Source: Saccopteryx bilineata
Taxonomy: Eukaryota > Chordata > Mammalia > Chiroptera > Emballonuridae
NCBI RefSeq assembly: GCF_036850765.1
Contig: NC_089493.1
Coordinates: 9,487,632-9,551,631, forward strand
Direction of reading: 5' to 3'
DNA: 64,000 bases
Positions 46,101-58,100 of this stretch are shown piece by piece. The translations under genes and the position numbers were made by a program. The stretch's first letter is position 1. Every line of letters starts with the position of its first letter. The notes under the pieces were generated by a model. That model made no database searches. It saw nothing but the letters and a program-made list of their open reading frames with translations, and was not told the DNA's origin.

Positions 46101-49100
46101 TAAGCCTTAAGCACAGCCACTCTGGTTTTCCTGGGTCTTGGGGTGTTTGCACCTATTTCTGGATGAGGAAACTAAGGCCTGGATGTGTTTCCCCCCAACA
46201 TCTCTAGAATCACATGACAAGTCGGTGGGTAAATAAGGCCAGAGGTGGATAGTCTCCAGGTTTGCCACGTCCTTGCCTGGTGGTGGGACGGGGGGGGGGG
46301 GGGGGGGTAGACTTTCCAAGCACAGAGCAGAGAATTGGGTCAGAGGGAAAGCTCTTAGTGTTGAGATGATGACCAACATACACAGGGGGAGATATAGGGA
46401 GGCCGGGCTGACGTGCCCATCCTGGGGGGGCACACAGGGGGAGACCTAGGGAGGCCGGGCTGACGTGCCCATCCTGGGGGGGCACACAGGGGGGAGACCT
46501 AGGGAGGCCGGGCTGACATGCCCATCCTGGGGGGGCACACAGGGGGAGATCTAGGGAGGCCGGGCTGACATGCTCATCCTGGAGGGGCACACAGGGGGAG
46601 ATCTAGGGAGGCCGGGCTGACGTGCCCATCCCGGGGGGGCACACAGGGGGAGATCTAGGGAGGCCGGGCTGACATGCCCATCCTAGAGGGGCACACAGGG
46701 GGAGATCTAGGGAGGCCGGGCTGACATGCCCATCTTGGGGGCACACAGGGGGAGATCTAGGGAGGCCGGGCTGACGTGCCCATCCCGGGGGGGGCACACA
46801 GGGGGAGATCTAGGGAGGCCGGGCTGACATGCCCATCCTGGGGGGGCACACAGGGGGAGATCTAGGGAGGCCGGGCTGACATGCCCATCCTGGGGGTGGG
46901 TTCCAACCCTGATGTGATGCTCAGTTAGAGCACCTTCCCCTTCCACTTCTCCTTAATGCACACTCACAGGAGGTTTGATTTGTGGATAGAGAGATATTTT
47001 TAAAAATAAAGATTAACAGTCTCCCCACTCCTATCATCATTTATTAACTCAGTGGGTTCACTCAGCGTCAGTTCCATTAGGGAAACTGTCTGAAAGAAAA
47101 GCCACCCAGACCCACCTCCACTCTGCATTGGTCTATTTATTTTTCTCTCTGCCTTCTAATGTTTGCCCATTTGCAAAAATATTTTTGTGTAGGTAGGAGC
47201 AAGGCACACGCCCTCTTTAGGGCCCACTCTGCCCGGTCTTATAGACCAGATTCCACTGGGGTGATCAGTGTCGTGCACAGGGATTCATTCCCCCTTCAGC
47301 ACTGCCTGCCTTGGCACGAGGTGGCAGTGTGGTGCAGTGGTTAAGGGTTGGGGACTTTGGGATCAGACAGCTGGGCTCCAGTTCTGGCTCCTCACCTGGC
47401 CAACTGGATGACTTTGAGAAAATTACTTTTACCTTAACTGTCAAATGAGGATATTAATATTAGGACCCACATGCGGGTACGCACATACACACAAACACAC
47501 ACACACAATTAACACACACAATTATTTATAAACATGTGGAAACAAAAAGTGCTTAAAAAAGCACCAGCCAGAAAGGGAGAGGTCAAAGGGTACGAGCCTG
47601 GGAGGGAGGGCCAGGGGAGCCCTGCCACACCCCCCTGACACCACAGTCAGGTGTCCATGCTGGCGGTGGTTCAGGAAGCTGACCACACCCCTTCTGAGGC
47701 TCCCTGCCACACCTGATGCAGGTGTCACCTCACCTCTGATCGAGACATGACTAACAGGAAATCAATAAAAGGGAATTTCAGAATTTATTACTAGAGACTT
47801 TTGTCCATCAACCAGTGCTCATATACTCAGTATTTGCACTTCTTATGACATGTTCTGTGGCAAGGAGCCCCCACATCTGACCTGTTCAACCCAGCCGTCT
47901 GGGTGCCTGGGCGCCGGGCCCGGTGTGTGGCCGCAAGGCAGGGGACGGTTGGGTGCACGGACCCTCCTTTGCACCAAGAAAGAAGTGTGAACTGCTTTCC
48001 ACCTTTTGGGAAACTCGAGGGGACAGGTGTGTCAGGGCCTATGTTGGAAGAGCATCCTGTACAGAGAGCAGCCGTGGGGGAGGGGCTCATCTTCACAAGG
48101 TCACAGTGAGGTCATGACTTCCCCAGCACGTGCTGTTTGGAGTGCTGCACAGCCCAGTGAGAGGGCACTGCCATGACCCCCTTTTACAGACTGGGAGACG
48201 AGGCCCTGAGAGGCTCCACGACTCTCCGAGGACCGTGGGTCAGGGCCATTCTGAAGTCAGGACGCAGTCGCGTGGCGCGTTTCGGGAGTGCTCCCTGGAA
48301 CTATCCTCACAGCCTGCCAATAACACCGTTAGGTCTCTGTTCCCTTTGGTGCCGAGAGACAGATGACCAGTCGGATGGCCTGGCTTCAATGTCGGATCAA
48401 CTTTTTACTGGCCCCGGCAACTGTCAGAAAACATTTAGAGGGAGCTCCCTTGCATATGGAAATGGGGACACAGAGACTCACCGGCCGGAATCCTTGAGAG
48501 GCTTGAATGAATGAGACACCCAGCGTACTCGGCATAGTGGCAGTGTTCCTAGATACTAGTTATTTGTGTTGTTAGGTGCTAGGGTTCGTGACAACACTGT
48601 GAGGCAGGTGATATCAAGAGAAAAAAACCAGCGTGAGAGTCACCGATGGGAGGTGGGGGAGCAGGGCCTTCGTCCCCGCCCCTGGTGACGGTTTTCTCCC
48701 TGGCTGGCCCACTCCTCTCAGCCGTGCTCGTCCCCTGAACACACACCCTGCTCTGTCCTGAAACTTCACTTTTCCACCAAGGGGGTCATTTGTGTTGCAG
48801 GCGACAAGGGCAGCGCTGGCCACAGAGGAGCCCCGGGTGGACCGGCTGCAGGCGCAGCTGAAGGAGCTCATCGTCTCCCCCCACGACCTGCAGCAGCTCC
48901 CCGACAGCGTCCTTGCTGCTGTCCAGGAGTTCCAGAGGTACTGGCGATGGGAGGGGCGTTACTGAGGGGGCGGGGCTCGGGGCGGGGCTCAGGGGCGGGA
49001 CTCAGGGGCCTTCTTTCCCCACCGAATGCCATGCGGTCTCCAGGAGGTGGGCTCGCTTTCTCTGGCACCCTGGTGGCTTAAGTAATTCTTGCCCCTCTCA

Positions 49101-52100
49101 ATGACTGGCTGTCACAGGACCTTACTCAGTTTAGTCACTATCCATTTTGACAGTATTTTACAGTTTGTTCTCAAAAAGAGGCCTGAAGTTTGCTGTTTCC
49201 CAGGCTAGGTGGCTCATTCACCCATTTCCATCAAGCCTCTGGGCAACCTAGCACTGGAGCTAGGTCCACTGTGTAATGGCCAAAGTGGGGTGGGGGGCCC
49301 TTCGGCAGACCGACATTCTTCCTGCCTGCTGATGGCGCTGACGGAGTGTCTGAGGCCGTCTCCATGCCAGCGCGCCTCCCCTCGGCCGGTGGACCCAGGC
49401 ACCGCGGGTCTCCGCTCCCCTAGCTCAGCGCACACCGGGAGATCAAACAGCCACCCTCTGGGGAACTAAACACAGGGCTAACTTGGAATCTGTAGCTGTT
49501 TCACTATGTGAGCCTCAGAGGTGTTAGAACACAGATGAACCATCCACACATCTGCAGTGCCTCATCCCTCCGCCTGATCCTGGGGTTCCTACAGGATGAC
49601 CTTGGGGAGCTCCCCAGCGGCCTGGATTCCCTGGGGCAGGGGGGGTGCCACTAGCATGGTGCTGAGGGGTGGGGGCTGCTAGCATACTCTGTGCACGCAG
49701 CAGGCCATGGGCCAGGGCGGCCTTCCAGATGCTCTCGTAGAGGTAGCAGGTGCTGGACATTGCATTTGAAAAATTATCTGCAGAAATCATTTGGGCCCAG
49801 GATGACGGTCTCTAACTCAAGGCAGGATTTGGTGTGCTTCTGCAAGGCCCCTAGGGGCGAGTGGTACCAGTCGTGGGAAACTCCCTCACTCCCCTTTAGA
49901 GCAGCATGTGCCCTGGCCGTGAAGCTGGGCTACGGGTCAGTTTGAGGGCTGGCTTTTCTCCGGTGCCCTTTATCCAGGGGGCACAGACCCCTGAGGATCC
50001 ACAGACACTCCCATCAGCCTGTGCGACGGCAGAGAAACCCCCCTGGGAGCAGTGCACGCCAGGCTCCCTGGGGTCTGGGCAGCGGCCGCACTCCTGGGCT
50101 GACCCCGCTCTCTCCTCGCTGGGTTCTCCCCTCCGTGCCCGGCAGCATGAAAGGGAAGAGCACCCGGCTGCGCAACGCCACGGGAGCGGAGCTGTGGCAG
50201 TGTTTCCAGCGGCCCCTGCGGGATCTGCAGCTGTGGCGGGCCCTGGCCCAGCAGCTCCTGGATGTCACCGCCAGCCTTCCGGACCTGCCCTCCATTCACA
50301 CCTTTCTGCCCCAGATCGAGGTAACCATGGTTCTGTAAAAGGGCTGACCCAGGCCGTGGGGGGTGGCCACTAGCCAAGCCTGGCATTTTCATCACTGTCA
50401 CAGGGAGAGGTGTGTCCCTGGGTCCTGTGGCTATCAGGGCAGATCTCATCGCACCATGTCGGACGGGGGGGTCCTCTGTGCCCAGGAAATAGCAACAGTT
50501 GTTATCAGAGACCAAGGTCATCAGAAGGCAAAGCCTGGCAGATGGGGTGACCCCAGGACTCTGCCCTGACCCCTCGACGCTCTTTTCCTGCAGCACCCAC
50601 TGCAGGCAGTCCTCTGGGAGAGCGTGTCTGGCTGCCACCTTTATCATGTTAGGACACACGGGATAAGGGACAGAAAGCCTGATCTCCAGGCAGTCCCAGG
50701 GCTGGCTTGATAGCTGGACAGTGTGGTCAGGACCCAGGCTTCTCTAGCTCTAAGCCATGTCCCCCTTCAGGGCCCCACGATGGCTGCCACCACTGTAAAC
50801 ATGCACCCTCATGTGAACAGCTACATCTTGTGCAGGTGGGAACAGCATGGGAGCTAGAGGGCTCTCCACCTGCCATTTTCATCAGGGCGGCAAATCCTGC
50901 TTCTCAGAATCCCCAGCAGACTCCCCCCTTACCTCTCATTGACCAAACGAGGTCCCGTGACCGTCCCTGGACCAATCACTGACTGAGGATGATGGGATTA
51001 CCATGACTGGCTTGTACCAATTAGAGTCATACACCTAGAACCTGGAACCCAGCATTTTGCCACCCAAACAAAATCTCAGTTGTCTGGTGAGGAAGGAGGA
51101 ATGGCTGTGGGGTGAACAGCACAGTGTCTGCCGTGAATGCCTGTCAACCCAAGGACTCTGATTTGCTGCAAACACCGTCTGAAGCCATCCAGACCTCTGA
51201 CGTCCCCAAAACGCTTTCAGGTCTAACGCGTCTGAGACACACAGAGTGGAAACAGACACAAGAGAGTACCGGGAGCATCAGGCCCACTGTCTGTTCATTT
51301 TCATTCTGACTCTAAAAGCCATGCCTCCTTGGAGATGGTAAAGGTTTGAGATGAAAACAGAGAGCCCACACTCGCGTTCCACAAGCCGCAGGACCGCTGG
51401 CCACGTGCCAGGCGCTTCCTCCATCACTGTCTGTGTCCAGCCTGGTGTGGGCCAGGGTTTGCCCTCCTCGCTCTGAGCACACTGCTCAGCCACGGACCAG
51501 TGCCTACATTTGGAGTGTCTACCCTCGTGGTTTTCCGCTTGAGGCTTTGGTTGGAACAGGTGTTTTCTCTCTCCACATTTCTTAAGCTGCAGAGCGTGGC
51601 CTTCCCTTCCCGAGCCTGTGGGCTCCCCTCCCCTCATGCTCTGAAGGGCGATGGTCTATCTTTCTGAGGTTCTCAGGGATCCCCAAAGTGAATGTCATGT
51701 GAGCCACAAACCTCAATTTTAGGCCACACAATCCTAAATATACCCTTTGTATTTGATGAAAAATCCATCCAGCCGTTTCCGTGAGATATGGCCACCAGCA
51801 GACAGAACCTTTAATTAATTCATTGTAATTTCTGTGTATTGGAGATCGTATTATATAGTTATATCCGCTGATATTCCCACACTACACATTTGAGCTTTTT
51901 TATCAGCATTATTGAAGGTTATTCTGAAAAAGGCCTCATTTTTAATGGTTGCATCATATTCATAAGTTATTGAATGTGTTCACAGATTGTTAGGTTGTCT
52001 CTGATTTTCATTGTTATAATTAATGTATGTTGAATATCTAGGTACACATATTTTTGTTTCCATTCTTACCATTCTTCTCCTCATCTTGCTGAGGGATTTG

Positions 52101-55100
52101 GACCAGAGAGCAGTTAGGGAACCTGTTCAAGGTCAGGCCACTCAAGAGGGACAGAGCTTGGCCCAGAATGGTGGGCTCTAGCCTTCCATCTAATGTTCTT
52201 GTCCCTGTTGTCACATGGGCTCCTGCAAACAGCTTTGTGAGGCAAGCAGAACCATTTTGTTATTATTATTTGACTGCTGAGGAAACCAAGTCTCAGAGAG
52301 GGGAGGATACTTGCTCAGGGTCACCCAGGCATTAGGGCTTTGACCCAGGCCTGTCTGACTTCCCGCTGGGGCTGAAAGCAGACCGGGATTTCCTGGGGAA
52401 GGAGCAGGGGTCTGCCCTTCCAGAGGGTGAGCCGGACTGCCAGAGCAGGCGTCTCACGCGGCCACTGGGCAGTCGCCACAGGACAGGTGTGCTGCTGGGG
52501 GCAGCTTCCAAGCCCCGTCCTGCCCTGTCCTGTGGCTCAGAGGCCCTGTCTCCACAGGCGGCCCTGGCGGAGAGCTCTCGCCTGAAGCAGCAGCTGACCA
52601 CGCTGCAGCTGAAGCGAGACCTGCTGGCCAGCGTCTTCGGCCAGGAGAGAGCCGCGGCCCTCCTGGAGCAGGCGGCAGGTTCCGTGAGGGACAGAGACCT
52701 GCTGCACAACAGCCTGCTGCAGAGGAAAAGCAAACTGCAGGTGAGCCTGCCACTGTCCGCCGGGGACCGGGGCCCAGACGGAGGGCAGGGCCGCCCTGCA
52801 TGCCGAGCTGGACTCTGCCGTGTGCCACTGTGTGGCCTGGGGACCTGTTCCTAAATGACTACGCTAAATTGAAGGTGTAGCATGGCATGGACCGTTCATT
52901 CTTCATGTTACAAATGTTTGCTGAGCATCTGATGGTGATGGTGGTGGTGATGGTGGTGATGGTGATGATGGTGATGATGATGATAGTGATGGTGATGATG
53001 GTGATGGTGATGATGATGATGGTGGTGGTGATGATGGTGATGGTGATAATGATGGTGATGGTGGCGGTGATGATGGTGATGGTGATGATGATGGTGATGG
53101 TGATGATGATGGTGATGGTGGTGATGGTGATGGTGGTGATGGTGGTGATAGTGATGGTGGTGATGGTGGTGATGATCGTGGTGGTGATGATGGTGATGGT
53201 GGTGATGATGGTGATGGTGATGGTGATGATGATGGTGATGGTGGTGGTGATGGTGATGATGGTGATGGTGGTGATGATGGTGATGGTGATGGTGATGGTG
53301 ATGATGATGGTGATGGTGATGATGATGGTGATGGTGATGGTGATGGTGATGATGGTGATGGTGGTGATGGTGATGGTGGTGATAGTGATGGTGGTGATGG
53401 TGGTGATGATCGTGGTGGTGATGATGGTGATGGTGGTGATGATGGTGATGGTGATGATGATGGTGATGGTGGTGGTGATGATGGTGATGGTGATGATGAT
53501 GGTGATGGTGGTGGTGATGGTGGTGGTGATGGTGGTGATGGTGGTGATAATGGTGATGGTGATGGTGATGGTGGTGGTGGTGATGGTGGTGGTAGTGATG
53601 GTGGTGATGATGGTGATGATGATGATGGTGATGATGGTGATGGTGATGATGATGATGATGGTGATAACGGTGAGGAGGCACTGATGAGGGGCCAGGTGCT
53701 TGCTGAGAGCTTCATGTCCTTGACCTCACTGATCCAAGCAGCAACTGCTGTAGGGCTGGCAGGGAGATGCTCTCTGCTGTAGCTCCTCAGCTCCACTATT
53801 GGAGCAGGAGGACAGCTGCCAGTGAGTGGACTATGTTCCAATAAAACTTTATTAGCAGAAACTGGCCTCTGGGGGGGTTTGAAGTGTGTGGTACAGAGGT
53901 CATCTGCCGGCCCCTGGTCTAGTGGACAGAACAGCTGCATGTGAGAACACTGTGGTGACTCGGAGGAGGGGCGTTCAGCTCCCTCAAAGGCTCTGGGAAG
54001 TCTTCCTGGAGGCGGTGATGCCTGACCGAGCCTGAGTGGGCCAGGAGGAGGCTGGAGAAAGCAGCTGGGTTGTGAGGAGAGGTCTTAATTTTGGTGCCAC
54101 CCATTCTGTGTCTTCCCAGAGCTTGCTTGCTCAGCACAAAGACTTCGGGGCAGCCTTCGAGCCCCTGCAGAGGAAGCTTACAGACCTCCAAACCAGAGTC
54201 CAAGCCGAGAACGGGCTTCAGCGGGACATTCCTGGGAAACAGGCCCAGCTTTCAAGGTTGCAGGTACGGGGTCCATGGGGCCCGAGCCACGTCTGCTCGG
54301 GGGCTCTGCTGCACCTAGAAGCCGCGTCCCCCTCAGCAGTGACCAGCAGAGCAGCAGCCCGGCCGGGCACTTGGACGCTCGCCAGAGAGCTGAGCTTTCG
54401 TCTCAGTTGCACCTCTGCTGAGTTACTCGATGGATCCTGGCCTCGGCAGGGTTTCTAGTGCCTCCGGACTGCCCACTCTCGAGCTTAAAAAGTGATAAAC
54501 TGTCTTTTTGCTTACTCTGTGGTTCCAAAGTCTCACACCGACCTTGGTTTTAAAGTTGCTTTGCTAAGTGTGCCTAATGAGTCCAGAGGCCTTCGGTTAG
54601 ATAAGCCTGTTCAGGTGTTGAGAATCAGTGTTGTGCAACACGCGTGGGCTGCACGCCGGCTGCGTGTCGGTGATTGCCGGCTGGACGAGGAGCTTGCCGG
54701 TGTTTAACGATTAGCTTTTAAAACTCAAGCACAGTTGATACCGAAGTTGAGAGTGTCCTTCGGAAGACATTAAAAATGGTGCATTGGGAGCTTTAAAACT
54801 AAAGCTGGGATGTGATTCTTCAGAGCAAGAGGTGGCCATCAAGTAGGAGTCCAGATATAAGTTTTATTTCCCCCAGTTTATTCTCATGGCATCTCAGAAT
54901 ATTTTCACCTCATTTAAAAAACTCTCACCGTCCCTGAGAGGGGGCCCATGAGACAGCCATGGGAGGCAGCCCTGGAGTCGGGGAGCCCCACCACCCCAGG
55001 GCCCTCCTGGTCTCCCACTCAGCTGCCTCTGCCCCAGGGCCCTCCCGGTCTCCCCCTCAGCTGCCGCCACCCCAGGGCGAGATCAGCACCCAGGGTGAGA

Positions 55101-58100
55101 GGCAGAAAGGACAGCCCCGCTGACTGCTTCCTCTGCTTCCAGGGGCTGCAGGAAGAGGGGCTGGACCTGGGGGTGCAGGTGGAGGCCGCCAGGCCGTTGA
55201 TCCAGGGGAACCCTGGCAACCAGCACAGAATGGACCAGCTCTCCGCCGACTGCCAGGCCCTGCAGAGGTCGCTGGAGGTAAGGGGCCCAGACCCGAGGCC
55301 CTGGCGTCTGCCTCCTACACCCTTCCCTTCTTTTCTTCTTTCATTCCTGCCAACTCTCTCTCTCTCTCTCTCTCTCTTCCTTTTCTTTTTCCCTCCTCAT
55401 TTACTCAGCAGACAGTTATTGAGCACCTCCTGTACGCCAGGCAGTGCTCTGGGCCCGGCGGACGGGCAGCAGGAACAAGAGAGCCGAGTCCCCTGCTCTC
55501 CCTGGGGTTACTAGTGAGTAGGTGAGCAACGAGTCAGCAGCCGACAAGTAAATATACGTTATTCCAGCTGGGCCGGGGGCCAAAGAACAGTACAGACTGC
55601 TCAGACCCCAACAAAAGCCCAGCAGGCCGCAGGCCCCTTCCTGGCTGCTGTTGTAAGGTGAGGCTGAAAGGTGAGGCCTACAGGACGCAGGCCTTGTCTG
55701 CAGTGCCCTCTAGTGGCCACCTGGCTCTGTCTGGAGTTCACCTACGATTGAACTACTCCCGATTGAGAACAAGCACAAGAGCAGGCTCCAGCCTCCACCG
55801 GACACTGATTCAGAGCGAGTCTGGGTCTACATTTTAACACGGGCCCAGGAGCGCAGAGCCAGCCCCCGGCTGCTGCACTTCCAGAAAACCCAATCTATGG
55901 CGGGGGGGGGGGCTCCCCACCCTGCCGGGCCCTGCCTGCCCCATTTAATCACAAATATTCCTAACACCCTCTTTGCAGTCCTGAAATTCATCGACACTAT
56001 AAGTACCCGCACCGTTACAAAAATCTAATGTACTGCCCTTTCTGGAGTAGAAAAGATAAACAAGAGGAAAGTAGTTATAAGGAAATAATGTCTTTCCAAA
56101 TATATAAGTGCTCCAAGGTGACCCCAGGAAAGGCAGGAGGTGGTCACCCACCGTGCTCCCTCGCGACGGGACAGCCTCAGGTGCCCCAGTGATGACATGC
56201 CCTGACGCGTGAGCAACCCGGATGCAGTCCCCGTCAGTTCACACAACAGCTGCGTTCCTGAAAAGGCAGGGTGTTTATGGAACCTGCCCACAGCCCTTTG
56301 TGTTTGCATGTCAACTGCAGTGCGGCTCTAAGCTCAGGCCTCGACAAGCACTATGTGGATGTCTGTGGGGCATGAGAAAACCCTGTGGAATGTGGACTGT
56401 TCTCCCCAGCGCGGGGTGGGCGTCCCCCTCACTCCCACCCGTGTCTTGTCTGCTGACATCACCCCCACTCCACCATTAGCGTAGCAATTCAAACCTGCAG
56501 AAGTTTCCAGGAAACACAGCTCTATCCACAGCGACCCACTGGTCTGAGTGAGGTCTAAGGTCTAGATGACGTCCCTTCCTTCAGTGTAACAAATTAGCAG
56601 CTGGTGGTCCCCAGGCTGAGGCCGGGGCCATAGAGAAATAGGAGTCACCGTCCCTGCCCTTCAGGGACCCTGGAGCCCGTAGACATAGCAAACTTCAGCT
56701 CTAATGCCTACAGCCAACAATGACCCAGATTGATCATTAAAATAATTAGAATAATTAGAAGCATTCACTGAGCATCATTAGGGGCTGCAAATGGTGATTT
56801 CCAATTCTGTCATACTTCTTTATTGTTAAGTATCTCTCTAAAGAGGTATGTTGCCCTCTTTCATTATGTTGGTACTCAGTGTTTTCTAAGTCTAATAAGT
56901 TCTAATGAGCCTCTCCTCCACTGCCCAGGTGATTTTCCTGCCCCCGAGGGGGGCATGTTCCGCACTAAGCAAGGGGCACTATCGCTGAAGGCACTGGGCT
57001 GACATTGGTACACAGGGGACAAGAGGGGACAGTATTAGGGAGAGTGCAGGGAAGTGGACTTTTGGGTCATTTTTCAGGCCCTCATCCATGGTTGGTTGAA
57101 GACAGATCATTGTAACCTCTGTGAGTCCCAGCTCCTGATGGGCCTGGCATTGGGGGTGTCAGCTAGTGTCTGCGGAATGCAGGAAGGCAGGGCCCGTGGT
57201 GGCCCCGTAGAGAGTCACGAGGATTTAGGGCAGGGTCAGAGCATAAGAGGGGAGTGACAGGCCCGGGAGTCTGACTGGCCTGCAGTGGGCTGACGGGGGG
57301 CTCCTAGGCTGGGTGCCCAGGCTGGAGAATGTCTGCTCGGTTGGAGACAGAGCCCACCTTTCACAGAGACAGAGAAGAGCCAGGCAAGAGCCGGGCAATG
57401 GTTGCCCAGGGCAGCGGAAGAAAAGCAAGATGATTTGTAAAGAACTTGTATACCAGAGAATAATCACCTATAGAAAAGTGAACATCCACATATGCAGCTT
57501 GACAACCTTTTAGAAGCTGAACACATCCGTGTTAGCAGCACCCAGATCATAACACAGAATAATACCAGCACCCCCCGCCTCTCACAGAATCCCCCGGGTC
57601 CCTACAGCCGCTGCCCACCCCTCCCGGTGGCTGAAGGTAACCCGGGCCTCGGGCTTGGTAGGGTCAGCTGGGTTTACCTGATTGTCTGTGTCACTCAGGT
57701 TGAATCAGACAGAATGTTTTCCATTGTTGTGGCTTCTAGCTCTCACGATGGCTGTAAATCTATCCACAATGTTGCCTTAGATTGTCGTGTAGGTTGTTAA
57801 TTCTCAGTTGTGAGACATTCCATTGGATGACTGTAGCTCCATGTGTTTGTCCGTTCCGCTGTTGATGGGCACTTGGGTGGGTTCCAGTTTGGGGCTATTA
57901 CAAGCAATGCCACTCTCCTGCCTCTTGGTGGAGATGTGTTTGCATCGTTGGGCATACACCCAGAGGTCAAAGGGTTGGGTCACAGGGCTGCCCACGTTCA
58001 GTTTTAGGAGACATCGACCTACTATTTATTTTCACAAGTGGTTGTGCCAGTTTACACCCACGCTGATGGTGGATGAGAGGTTCGATTGCGCCAGACTTTG

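Noticed and set aside
46107..46946. Minus-strand collagen-like Pro-rich frames
   Set aside because: Directly produced by the ten-copy minisatellite.
52903..53940. Long open frames of 257-345 codons across the GAT/GGT array
   Set aside because: They consist only of Met/Val, His or Ser/Pro repeats dictated by the satellite, with no splice or start context.
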